Origin: Filosporella fistucella
Taxonomy: Eukaryota > Ascomycota > Leotiomycetes > Helotiales
Direction of reading: 5' to 3'
Assembly (NCBI GenBank): GCA_030077755.1
Contig: JAQJZZ010000019.1
Location: 1,066,501 to 1,130,500, forward strand
Length of the DNA stretch: 64,000 nucleotides
Position numbers and translations under genes: made by a program. Below the pieces are notes generated by a model. It ran no database searches. It saw only the letters and a list, made by a program, of their open reading frames with translations, and was not told the origin of the DNA. Positions 11,634-22,533 of this stretch are shown piece by piece (the stretch's first letter is position 1; every line of letters begins with the position of its first letter).

Positions 11634-13004
11634 TTACTTCTTCTCACCCAAAGGCCCAGGCAGTCTCAAGCCTCCAACCAATTTCCTCCTCTTATTCTTA
11701 TGACCAGCCAAGTCGTCGTCCTCCTCTCCTCCATTCTCTCCATCAGAGCAAACCCTATCATAGAATTCTTCATCCTTAATAATTGGCCCGTTCTGCACTT
11801 CAAACAATTGATCTTCCGGCCATTTCTCCATCAGCGACGCAGATCTCTCACGGTCCTCTTCCCTCCAAGCTATCAGTGCTTCTTCTCCAACAACTGGCTC
11901 TTCGAGGCTATGATAGCAATTTCCATCCTGTTTTTCTATAGCGGACTTGACCTCGTCGCATAAAAGGTCTGCCCGACAGAGAGGACATGAAGGAGACTGC
12001 CTGTTCCACTTCCACATACAATAAATACCGACTGTATGCTTACATGGCAGACGTACAGCTCCGATACAATAGCCTTCTATATGCATATCTTTTTGTAACC
12101 AGTAGGATTGAAATAACTCATAATGCTCCGAGCTTATTTTTACATCCCACAGAAAAGACAAAATATCGTCAGAGAGCGCCTCATGATCATCTGAAAGATA
12201 CGCAGCATGTTTTTTTGGATTGAACTTCTCCTTAGATTGTTTGCCCTCCCCTTTCGCCCATATTTTATAGTTGAGGTATCGCTCATTGTCTCGGTCTTCT
12301 AGGGTCTCACGACAGATGCAGCAGGCTTCCTCTGTGGCATCTTTCGCGTCGATATATTCGAAATCGAATCGCTTCCAACGATCTGCTCTGAAATCCAGAC
12401 AAAACCTCTTGACTCCCAAACTAAAAAGTATTGTAAACCACATGGTACGATTATAGTGAATTTCCAGTAGAATGGTCATGGCATCATAGCACTCGCTATT
12501 GACTTTTTCCCCGTTGACAACGTCAAATTGTTTCGCCAGGCTCGCAGCATCCAGTTGTTGGGTGCATGTAGGATTTTCCCATCGCTCCTTGGTCATACCC
12601 AAAGAGTCTAAGAACTCTGGTTGGTGCCATGGCGGGAAATTTGTCTGTTCCGGTCCCCCTTGTTTCTTTCGATCTTGTAAGATTTCAAGCCAAGTCTCAG
12701 GATTCTCTGGGCGAAAGAAGGAGTCGAAGATGACTTCTCTGCAATCTTGTCGCCGGAAAAGAGATGCAAGACCATAATAAGCTGCGACCAAAAGGTGCTC
12801 TGAAGTAAATTCAAGCTTTGAAAATTTGACAGCGATGATGGCTTCGGACCAGTGAGATAGAGATGGAGGATCCCAAATCATTTTCAGTGCTGGAATTTCA
12901 ACCTCCATAGCCACCCTTTGGTCCCGACCCATTTTCTGCACGAGAAACTCCCAGCCTAGCGGGCTATTTGGACTAAAGAGCCATTCTTCGACACGTTCCG
13001 CCAT
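11634..13004 (-). CDS. RING-type zinc-finger protein with a split RING
   Basis: Single exon, 456 aa. The first zinc pair is Cys228-x2-Cys231 (ACCICRETL); the remaining ligands are Cys321, His323, Cys329, Cys340 and Cys343 (LPCKHTVGIYC, CPLC). About 90 residues sit between the first pair and the rest, far more than the usual 10-40, and contain a long acidic and Trp-containing stretch. The N-terminal 220 residues have no domain I recognise. An E3 ubiquitin-ligase role is the usual inference for RING proteins but is unproven. A damaged relative lies head to head at 14192-15523: W-x-NP, then LLEIH, are shared in the same order. This points to a lineage-specific duplicated family. Confidence 0.85.
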   Translation of the reverse strand: MAERVEEWLFSPNSPLGWEFLVQKMGRDQRVAMEVEIPALKMIWDPPSLSHWSEAIIAVKFSKLEFTSEHLLVAAYYGLASLFRRQDCREVIFDSFFRPENPETWLEILQDRKKQGGPEQTNFPPWHQPEFLDSLGMTKERWENPTCTQQLDAASLAKQFDVVNGEKVNSECYDAMTILLEIHYNRTMWFTILFSLGVKRFCLDFRADRWKRFDFEYIDAKDATEEACCICRETLEDRDNERYLNYKIWAKGEGKQSKEKFNPKKHAAYLSDDHEALSDDILSFLWDVKISSEHYELFQSYWLQKDMHIEGYCIGAVRLPCKHTVGIYCMWKWNRQSPSCPLCRADLLCDEVKSAIEKQDGNCYHSLEEPVVGEEALIAWREEDRERSASLMEKWPEDQLFEVQNGPIIKDEEFYDRVCSDGENGGEEDDDLAGHKNKRRKLVGGLRLPGPLGEKK

Positions 13005-14191
13005 CTTTGACTTAAGTATATACGTTTCAGTGTGAATGAGCTTTTCGTGTTATAAAAGAGGTGAATAGGGAGATTCGAAAAGTAGTTGTTGTTTGAATTT
13101 TGTTGAAGATATAAAAATCTGTGATCTTAAGCTTCACTTTGAAGTTCTTGAGAGTGAAAGAAGCATGTATGAGAATGAGATAGATATATGAGATTCAAAA
13201 ATATTGCAGAACGAAGTATGGTTTTCACTCACACAGGTACAAATATTACTCAGATCCAACCTACTCAGTCCGGATTCCAATGTCCCATAACAATATCAGC
13301 TAATGTAAGTCAGTACCTGGTAGAAGCTAATTAGAAATGACTGCTAACATCATAAGTCATCCCCATTTCTAGAAGACTAGAAGCCACCTCTAAGATAAGC
13401 TTCGCCAACTTTACCGTTTATTGTCTTGGTATGGATACAGTTTGGGGGCCTCATCATGGCCTAGCTAACCATTTTCCATCCAGGGGGAAGCCTCATTAGG
13501 TACCCAGTGAGGACATTATCAACACAAAGTCTAAGAATACTCTGCGAAAATTTCATCTTCAACTACTTATTCTGCAGTCACAAAGTCAAGATCTCTGAAT
13601 TGAGCCCATCGCAGAAGTTTTCAAACTTTAAACTTCATTCTACTTTTGCTAAATATCTTAGTTTATTACATGAGGCCGGTGGGACTAACATGAACGAAGG
13701 GAATGAATTTAGTGATGGTAGGCACGACTTTATTAGCTTTCACGCTAGAAGCATTGGAGACACACCGAAATAACTATTAGGTTCACATAACCCAAATGTA
13801 CGAAATGATTGTGAGATGCGGAAGTGATTTATGGAATGAGTAGTGAGCTGCTGCTAAATCTACCACATTTACAGCTGTTTCTTTTCCTAGACATGGTGAT
13901 ATATGACAACACAATACCAAAATAATCTTAGCTGAATCGGGGGTAAATTTGGTGTGTTGTATTAAGTAGAGTTCTAATAGTTATTAAGTATAAGTATTTC
14001 AGATATTGGGGGAAAGCCTGAGTTTTACTGCTAAGAAGTATATATATTTTTGGGTTTCACCAACTACTATTCCACTCGAGATTCCTTCCTCGGAATCCTT
14101 TCATCTGTCACACTTAACTCTCTTCAACACATAATCTTTTCGTTCAGCTCGCTATCTCACATGTTTTTTGCACCTCCATCTTACTATCAAC
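13005..14191. other. Spacer between two head-to-head RING loci
   Basis: A/T-rich. An 88-codon open frame at 13507-13773 (+) has no domain and is followed by nothing obvious to splice to. The stretch just before 14190 is pyrimidine-rich with ATCACATG-like context and may be the old promoter of the decayed RING copy. Confidence 0.5.
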
Positions 14192-15523
14192 ATGCCTGAT
14201 GCAAGCACTATGGAAGGAGCTTCGCGTGCACATTTCGACTTTAAGTTCAATGAGGCGATTCTATTTTCGCTCGATAAAAATCAGAGTTCAAGTGATTGGC
14301 AGAACCCACAAAGTAACCCAGTCGTCGACAGGCATCTCAGAGCTTTACACATAAATGGACATACTCTGCTCGGCATTTTTACTTGAGATACATTTGGAGC
14401 ACGAGAGAGCAGTCGCGACAGGGATACGAAAGTGATTAAAAATTCATCCCATATCTCAGCATGTGCTCTAGGATCTTCAAATGGCTTGACCGTTCCAATG
14501 TTGATATGGAACTGAAGCGCCAAGAGATCGAAGATGACTGGCGAAAATGGAGATTAACAGATGCTCTGAAATCAGCAGTAGTCGTCAAGATAGATGACGA
14601 TACGGAGGACAGGTCTTGTTTTATCTGCTGCGAAAACATGGATGATGGTGTTGAGGTTTGTGGGGAGGAATGCAAAAGTGATGAGCATTGGCCTGTCAAA
14701 TTCCTATGTTCTGAGTAAGTTTTCTAATTTTGGAATTATGAACATTCCTAGAGATGCATCGGGACTTGGTTCGAAAGCACAGACCCCGCTTGTCCATTGA
14801 CCTGCCCTTACTGCAGATAGTACTATGGAGAAGGTTGGGACGATATTGAGGACAGGATCGAAATCTGGCAAGAAACTCTTTACGATCATCAAAAGAGAGA
14901 AGGATACTGTTTTTATCCAGACAAGCTGGAAGCTAGATCTAGCCATGAACGTCTCAACAGCTCAGAATGGGTCAATCAAAGTTCTGGATGTCATGTTAGG
15001 CTTTTTTTGATGGACAACGAGACTGACATTGACGACTTGCTTAAAATGCTATATCGCTGTTCTACGTAAGGCTTCTAAGTAAATTGAGAACCCAGGAGGA
15101 CTCGAATATACCTTTGTTGGAGCAACTACTAACATCGCTTTTAGTATAATAACCTGTCTGGCACACGAGATGCAGTACAAAGAGCAATATCCAGTATTGG
15201 GGCCAATGCAAATCAATCAACGCCCGAATGACGACGCTTTATTGGAAAACGGCCTGAGAAGATCCCAGCTGATAAAGACATACGTAGTTAGGGATATAGC
15301 TGCTGCTTTCGCAAGCCTCGACAGAGAGATTTCCCAGTTGCTATTTTTCGTCTATCAATACGAAAAGTCATTCCATACAGAAAAAAGTGTCTTCGACTTG
15401 GACCTTGATGGAGCTATTCGAGAACAAACTCCAGCAATTCCAAAAAAATCAAACATGGGCACATGTATTAGCCAAGTAAGTTGCTATCTTCACACAAAAC
15501 CCTTCAACCAAGTTGGGTATTAA
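14192..15523 (+). pseudogene. Decayed RING-finger gene related to the one at 11634-13004
   Basis: Coding traces run through the plus strand but need frame changes and cross a stop. Frame 2 from the ATG at 14192 reaches DWQNPQSNPVVD, matching the RWENP region of the neighbour. The trace then passes to frame 3 (SAFLLEIHLEHERA, like TILLEIHYNRT of the neighbour). It resumes in frame 1 at about 14440 with the zinc motif CFICCENM and, after a short intron (14715-14753), FLCSECIGTW and CPLTCPYC. An in-frame TAG at 14818-14820 sits right after CPYCR, then 82 open codons follow. A clean intron (15066-15144, CTAAC branch) leads to a further open exon ending near 15480-15523. The stop is one C-to-T change from CAG. 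A live gene with unusual splicing is less likely but possible. Confidence 0.72.
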
Positions 15524-15984
15524 CGGATGGAATTGCTCTGAAGAAAAACGAGAGATGCTTGTCTTGGGAGGGTGAAGGTGTAATTTGTGTGATCGAAGCC
15601 CGGAGGCACTTTCAGAAGAATTTGTTTTAACTTCTAAGACAGGACCAACGGGCAGAAAACTCCCCAACAGTCCATGCTTATCAATAACTCTGATTCCCCG
15701 TCTCCTAATCTGGAGATTGTGATATATAGCATATATTGAAGACATAAATCGACAAGTAATAAGTGACAACACAAAATTGTGCAAGAATAGTGATCGGGAT
15801 ATAGCACTGGCTAATTCTCCTCTACAGCTATGTAAATAGCATTTTTAGGAATTGAATACATAAAACATTGCCTTGATGGGATAACAACTATCATGGTAGT
15901 CTCATCGTTCTGATTAGCTACCTACAGCTACCTTAATATACTTTTGGGCCTGGGCTATCAGCCTCCTGAACACAGATTTACTCA
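15524..15984. other. Intergenic, convergent 3' regions
   Basis: No gene seen between the RING relic and the POL31 stop codon. A/T-rich with scattered stops in all frames. Confidence 0.6.
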
Positions 15985-17708
15985 TCAGCCGCCATTGACC
16001 ACCTTAAACCTCACCACGCTCGTCTCCAAAGTCTCTGTATCCACAAGTACCAGTTCGCCTGTCTCCGAAAATTTCGGGACAGCTATGAGACGTACGACTT
16101 GACCTTCTGGTCCCTCTATCTCTGCTGTGTCGAATTTAGGTTGGGAGCCGACAAAGAAGAGGTGCGGACAGGTTGTTAAGACAAAGGGATCGTCGTCTTG
16201 GAAGGGATAGGACCCTGACATATGTTAGTTATGTCATGACAAGGGAGATTTGCGACAGGGAATCTATAGGCAGCACTGAATCGCCAAAATCGAGGTACTC
16301 ACATAAAGTATCCGGCGCAGTCGGAGCACAACATCTCCACCTACACATTTGGTTCATCATACCCAGTCGATCCTCACTTTCAACATACTTAAACACATCA
16401 TCCACATTTTGCCCTCCAGTCCCTAATACCTTCCATCCTTCTACCTCTCCTTCCCAAGGGTTTGTAACAGTATCAAACCAACCAGGTTGGTTATCTTCTC
16501 CTTCCTTAGGTGGCTTCGCAGAATACATTCGAGCTTGCGGAAACATAGCTGAATGGATAGGTTGTTGAGGTAAACTGACATTCGCTGGATCGGTGTACCC
16601 AGGTATCAGGGTGATTGGTATACTAGGTAGTATAGAAGCCAGGAAATCGTCGAGATGTTTCGTTGGTGTAGGATTGTATGCACTACTATCGTAACCATAT
16701 TTCTTGTGTGCTTTCCTAGTATTGCCAACCGTATCATGGGATACTGCTTCGTCGTCCAGCGCTATTGAATTACCGGCGATAATCAATCTGCTGATTTGCG
16801 AAATGGATTCCTGGGATTCTGGATCTAAGGCTTCTCCGAGGAGGTATTCAGTGAGAAGGTTGATCTCTAATGAATGCCCAGAATCTGTGCCAGAAAAGCC
16901 CAACCCAGAAACAATGGCGATCTTCTTTCCTGATCCAGGTTCCGGCTTATCCATATCCTCGTCTTCATCGTCGTCCAACTTTATCCTTTTCCTGGATGTA
17001 CCATTTGATGTCGGGTCCGTGGTATGCCATCTTTGTGTCTGTGGCGGCAGATCAGGAAGCTTAATATCCACAACCTCAAAATCTCCATTCGAGTTCTCTG
17101 TTCCGAGGACAGCCACAATACATCCAGTAACCAACATCTCGTTCAGTAGAGGTGGACCCACAAGTCGTAATCTGCCAGACTCATCTTCTAACATTATCAA
17201 GTCCTCTCCTGTGGGCGATAAATATTTCTGTCTTGGAGGCGGCGCAGATATCCAATGCTACAACAATCAGCTCCACCTCTCCGTACAGGAACGACACTCA
17301 CATCCTTCGAGATATCATCCAGAATATTAGGTTTCAGTGGCATCTCCATATAAATCGTGCCTGCCACCCAACACAGTTTCCCCTGCCTAACATCCAGCAC
17401 TCTGTCCACCTTTTCCGCCTTCTCTCCACCAATCTCAAAATCATCCCATGCGTCCATAGCTATTTTCTCTACCGCAGGCTTCAATTTCGTCAACCGCAAG
17501 AAGTACATATCGCCATATTGCTGCTGATAATGTTTCTCCTTGCCCAGAGCAAATGTATCGCGGGGTTTGTAGAGGGAGGATTGGCGTTCGATGGAGGGGT
17601 ATTTTTGATCGCTGTATTACCCATCAATTAATACTGTGAGTTTGCTGCTGAATAGTTGACTTACGAAGGAGCTCGCAGCAGACTCCCTTCAATCCCTGGC
17701 ACCGCCAT
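15985..17708 (-). CDS. POL31: DNA polymerase delta subunit 2 (regulatory B-subunit)
   Basis: Structural subunit of DNA polymerase delta, which links the catalytic subunit to the third subunit during nuclear DNA replication. Four exons, complement of 17665-17708, 17302-17611, 16303-17257 and 15985-16214; 512 aa, near the family length. All three introns (53, 44, 88 bp) have canonical ends. Splicing recovers the conserved segment HWISAPPPRQKYLSPTGED followed by LIMLEDESGRLRLVG, the OB-fold signature of this family. The calcineurin-like inactive phosphodiesterase domain follows (IVSGLGFSG, LIIAGNS, LIPGYTDPAN) and the C-terminal part has CPHLFFVG. An acidic, basic-flanked low-complexity insert follows SRKRIKLDDDEDED. 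The first exon is only 44 nt and was found by joining. Confidence 0.96.
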
Positions 17709-18363
17709 TCTCACAGTTTTCAATGCCGATTCTCTCAATTGTTGATCGTCGACCGGAATCCTGAGGTTGACGCGATTTCTCGCGTCGGGACAATTTACAC
17801 GGACCCCTGTCGTTCCCCTCGCTCTTCAAAAAAGGGGGACGAGGTCTCAGCCTCACTTTTATTTTTCGTGTATAATATGTAGTACAAGTGTACAATTCCG
17901 AGACCAGATTTCACATTTCCTCTTACCGTGAAGGATAGCTACATAAAATCTATACCGCGGGCTACGTTTTCCAAGAAATCGTACCATTATGCTGTACATC
18001 TATCCAAGAATAGCCACAATCAGGAATGTATTACGCAGAGATCTCGCATTCCATTTCCTCTCCCCGCCATCTGAACGTGGCACGAGCCTCCCTCGTTCCC
18101 GCCCCCTCGTTTGAAGAGTAGATATAGTTATCTCCCATCGATTTTAAAGTTTCTTCTTTTCATAAGACAGCCAGCCATCAGAATAGATAAGTCTAGAACT
18201 GCCAACATACTTGTTCTTCAGCACTCGTTTTCAACACTCGTTTTGAAGCTTGTTCTTTCTACCACATTTTGTTGTCTATCAATCCTTTCACCAATAATAC
18301 TACTTACATCACATCGACTCTAAATCTCAATATTCAAGTTCCAATCTATTACCCAGAATCAAA
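17709..18363. other. Divergent spacer, POL31 and small GPI-type gene
   Basis: About 650 bp holding the upstream regions of two diverging genes. It includes a G/C-rich patch near 18060-18110 and an A/T-rich pyrimidine leader before 18364. No gene seen. Confidence 0.5.
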
Positions 18364-18685
18364 ATGCCCCAATTCACCCCTCTCCTCACCATCTCTCTCC
18401 TCCTCCTCCTTCTCACTACCTTCGTTACCGCCGCTTCAAATCAAACCTCCGTAATAACAGCAACATCAACTCTAAACTCAACCTAGTTTGTCTCCCTCTT
18501 CCCTTCCACTCCAAAACAATAGAATTAACACAATCAGCAGCACCAAACCCGCCCCAACAGGCACATCATCTGGCTCCCCAGCAGCAACCTCTTCTATCGT
18601 GGGAGCAGGCTCAGCATTAGCTGACACAAATTCGTATATTGCGATTATAGGTTCCTTTGCTTTGATGCTGGCGTTTGGACTGTAG
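18364..18685 (+). CDS. Small Ser/Thr-rich putative GPI-anchored protein
   Basis: Two exons, 18364-18485 and 18538-18685, predicted 89 aa. The N-terminus is a strong signal peptide (a run of Leu between TPLLTIS and TTFVTAAS). The middle is Ser/Thr/Pro/Gly-rich with NQT and NST sequons. The C-terminus (SYIAIIGSFALMLAFGL) is a hydrophobic tail typical of GPI precursors. The 52-bp intron uses a GTTTGT donor and CAG acceptor; another acceptor 3 bp on would drop one Ser. Without splicing the first frame stops after 40 codons, which still would leave a signal peptide. No family recognised; a wall or plasma-membrane location is inferred. Confidence 0.6.
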
Positions 18686-19192
18686 GTTCACGGAAGGGAT
18701 CTCCACATGGAAAATTCCGAGGAGCGGGTGATTAAAGGGCGGGAAGTAGTTGAGGGCACTGGGGAAAAAGCATGGATTGGGCATGGTGTGGCGTTGGGGC
18801 TTGAGCTGAAAATGGGGAGAAAAAGAGTTTGGTTGGGGAAGGGGATTTAATTAATAGAGATATTTAATAGATGCATACATGTATTGGGTTCGGGAAATTG
18901 AGAACGCATTGGTAGTGGGGAATAATGCTGGAGTGGAAAAATTAAGTTGTTCAATCATAGTTTCGATCTTCTATTCTCCTGCTATGACAAACTCGTACCT
19001 AGCCAAATGTTACAGACCACGAAAGTTCGGGCTGGAAGCACATGCAAACGTCATCTAGATCTACATCCAAACCGAAGGAAAACAGCGCAGCGCTATGCAA
19101 TTGTTCCGACCCAAGACAGTTCTACACAAATGAAACGCAATGCAATTCTCAGCCCATCAGACTTATCATCTCACCAGCGTCCTTGTCCACTT
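18686..19192. other. Intergenic, convergent 3' regions
   Basis: No gene seen. G-rich then A/T-rich DNA between the small GPI-type gene and the AVT-type transporter stop. Confidence 0.6.
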
Positions 19193-21619
19193 TCAGAAGG
19201 GTAACCCAGCATTCTTCTTGTCACAGTAACTGGGTAGTCCAGGTTCTTCATTTCCATTTGCCCAGCTGATAACTGTCAGTGAAGTGGTGTAGGCCATTAC
19301 CACAAATCCGAATATGCAAAGGAGGACGTCCGCGGATTTCCGGAACTTGTTTTTGGCGACACCCTTGTAATGAAGCATTGGCTACAGATGGTTAGAGAAT
19401 TCCAAGTCGAAGTTTGAAGCACTTACTGGATATATATACACCAATGGCACGCACGCAAAGCTACCAACCAAAGCAACAAACTTGTCGAGATCATTTGCTC
19501 CTAACCAGGCAATTGCAGCACAAAGCATAACAACGAAGAATCGGAAAACATTCTTCTGCCATTTGATATAAGGATTGTACTTCCCACTTCTGGTGAACAG
19601 CTCATTCTCAGTAATCCTGATTGCAGGGAAAATCTGAAGAGGCGTGGAGAGGAGAATGGCCAAGGAATACAAGAATTGAACCCCATTGACAAGCTTGCTG
19701 TCTTGTGGTAGGTTGAGAATAACCACAGTCTCGGTTTTAGAACCATAGGCAGCGTATGATAATGCTCCCATTGAGATGAAGACAACAGTAATGATCACCA
19801 TAACCCCAGCCAAGACCGGAGGGAAGTTCTTGGGCTTCTTCATCGACTCCTGAATTGGGATGATCAACCCAATACCCTCAAAAGTGAAGATAGCGGTGCC
19901 AATGAATAGAGTCCAGTCCTTCGGATTGAAATTTACAATATCGGCAACTCCATGTTGTTGGACCAGAGTGAGAATGTCGTAATAATACAGGTAGAGCAGT
20001 CCAATCAAGATAAAAGCGTCGGCAATCAGAGCAGTGAATCCAAGCTTGCTGATATCTCTTAGTAGAGAAAATGGCAAAAAGACAACCATTTGCATCAAAA
20101 TTAACCATTTGACTTCGATGAATGTCTTGCAGTGTGAGACAGCAAGAATGAAGGCTTGTAGATTCTCTGATGTGAAGACGATATAAGCAGCGACAAACCC
20201 AATTTGACTAATGACGATCGAAAGCAGGATTGTTGTACGCATCCAATTCCCGTAAAGAATGCCACCCATATCACCAAAGGAGCCATCGACTCTCAAGCGG
20301 GTGTTGACGAGCAGAACGAAACAATAGTAGCTGAGAGCAGCGACGAACAAAAGTACAAGGTTGCTGAAAAGCATACCTCCGTTGAGGTATGCCTTGGGAA
20401 GAAACAACACGCCGGTTCCGACGAATGATTTGAGCAATAGTAAGGCGGCTCCCATAGAGCCATTTGTGCCTTTGACGTGACGATCCTTACGCTTCCTTTT
20501 CCGGCGACCGGGTGTAAGCAGTGCGCTATCTTCCATTGGCTCTCTATCCTCATCGCTACCTTCGTCTCCGGCGGTATAGGCATCCTCTGAAGAGAAATAC
20601 TCATCGGGCTCGAGTACTTCGTCATCCTCTTCCAATTCCTCACCGGCGAAATGACCATAGATCGTCAGAAATTCGATAAAGTTATTTGTAAGCATCTTCG
20701 GCTGTGTACGTCCATGAAGGCCGTCTTCCATGGAATCATCCCCTGGATTTGGACTACCTGCAGCGCGTCGAAGAAAATTGCGACGGAAGCCACCCGGGAC
20801 CTTAATTGAACCAATGTCAAGTACCTCATTTTCCGGCTGTGGCCGGGAAAGATGGAAACTTTGGCTCCTCTGAGCTCTTCCGCGACCTTGAGCTCGAGCT
20901 TGTGCTTCCTCTGTCCACCTGTAAATAGGTCTTGTCACATCGCCGCCTTGCAACCTCAAACTGGAAAATTCGTCGTCGTCCAAGCCGGGAGCAATGTCAT
21001 CAATATTTTGTTTGTTCTTGCCTGCTGGTGACCCAGCACGGAATGATACCGATTGACCAAATATGCCACCATCATGAATACCATCCGTCTGCGAAGTCGT
21101 TTCGGAAGGTTGCACAAGATGCCTCTTCACAATCTCCGGGTCCTCATAGGTACTTGGCCCAGCCCAGCCTGGAGCACCTTGTATCGACCTGGCCCGATCA
21201 AATGAGCCATAGTTGCTCTGTACACCAGAAGCTTGTATTTGATGACTGGCAGCTGCAGGAGATAAGGATCGCAGAGGAGGAGTACCGTAGTTAGATGGCG
21301 AGTGACCGAACGAATTCGACAGAGCAGCCGCGAGAGCAGACACTCCGGGCCCTGGGGTAGCAGAGTGGGATGGTACTCCAGCCAGCGGCGTCAAACTCCC
21401 AGATGCATATGAGCCAGCGGTAAAACTTGGAGTTGCTATCTGCCGTACTTGAGGAGTGCCACTATGCGAAGGCACTGGGGAAGCAAGTCGAGCTGTCGAT
21501 GCTGCTCGAGGTATAGAGTCTCCTGTAGAACGGCCTCGCGGCGAACTTGGTGATGAGGACATCGGGACTGGAACTGGCAGAGGACGAGATGAGGACTCGC
21601 CTTTGCTTGGAGTTGACAT
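19193..21619 (-). CDS. Vacuolar amino-acid transporter, AVT3/AVT4 type
   Basis: A member of the amino acid/auxin permease superfamily; yeast relatives Avt3 and Avt4 export neutral and basic amino acids from the vacuole. Two exons, complement of 19427-21619 and 19193-19381, with a 45-bp intron; 793 aa. Splicing rebuilds VYIYPPMLHYKGVAK, the conserved penultimate region. The first 380 residues are hydrophilic, Ser/Pro-rich and acidic before RRKRKRKDR, likely a cytosolic regulatory tail. About eleven membrane segments follow from residue 385, opening with GAALLLLKSFVGTGVLFLP, the signature of the family. IFTFEGIGLIIPI is a second conserved element. The gene lies head to head with a vacuolar cation-chloride cotransporter. 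Confidence 0.95.
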
Positions 21620-22533
21620 GGCGGATCGCGATTATGTATCTGCGAGATTGCTGTGGTGGAAGGGTGATCGGGTGTCTTATCTCATGTTGCAAAAGGAAAG
21701 TGACTGTGTTGATAACGACTGCGGGATTGGATTCAGTCAGCCTCACTGTTGTGTCTGTGTTCGTGTAACTTGTTGTACGAGAAACATTGGATGTAGTTAG
21801 TCGAGGTGCAACTCACTGAAGGGAGAATTGGACAATGGGCAGCTGATCTGGGGGTCAGGTAGAGAGGAAGCGTGCAGAAGTGAAGAGTATTTCTTCAAGC
21901 TGGAATGCGATCAGATCAGCTGTACAGGCATTGAGTAATTCAGTCCAGTGAGAGTGAGTGCCGGCAACCTCGTCAAGTGCGGGAGCCTTCGAGGCCATGT
22001 TGAATCAATCATGTGCAGCCGGACCCTGAAAGATGAAAGAGCAGCCAATAATCAGGCATGCTTTGATAACCCCCAGCTAAGCTTATCGTCCGCACATCAC
22101 TTTGATAGCTCTTTAAACGTGCGGTATTTTCTGGAATTATATTTACCTCTATATCAATCTTGACAGAAGTATACTCCCTCCAGTTTTCTATTTTCAATTT
22201 TCCTACTACCATTTCCAAAATGTATCAGCCATCACCACATGACCTGCAGAGACTTCCACAAGTTTTCCATCTGAAGAAACTTTGCCGAGCTGTTTTCTCA
22301 TTTTTATGACGTTCCAGTGCAGGGATAGCATGAATCGCGCCAGAAGCCCGCCAGTCCATGGGCAGTCTGGAGCTACACCTTCACCCACGAACAACGGGTC
22401 AGGCATAAAACATCTGAACGATATTAATGGACCTAGCCTGTGACAACAAGCTACTATTTTCAATGCTGGCGCGACAACCTCAGTAACTAACACTGAGGTA
22501 CCTGCCGTTCAGGTACAAGTACTGCGGCGAAAT
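21620..22533. promoter_or_regulatory. Shared upstream region of two vacuolar transporter genes
   Basis: A 914-bp divergent spacer serving the AVT-type gene and the VHC1-type gene. A 28-codon open frame begins at the ATG at 22220 in a good A-rich context and ends about 230 bp before the VHC1 start, so it could be an upstream ORF if transcription begins before it. No clear TATA box on either side. Confidence 0.4.
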
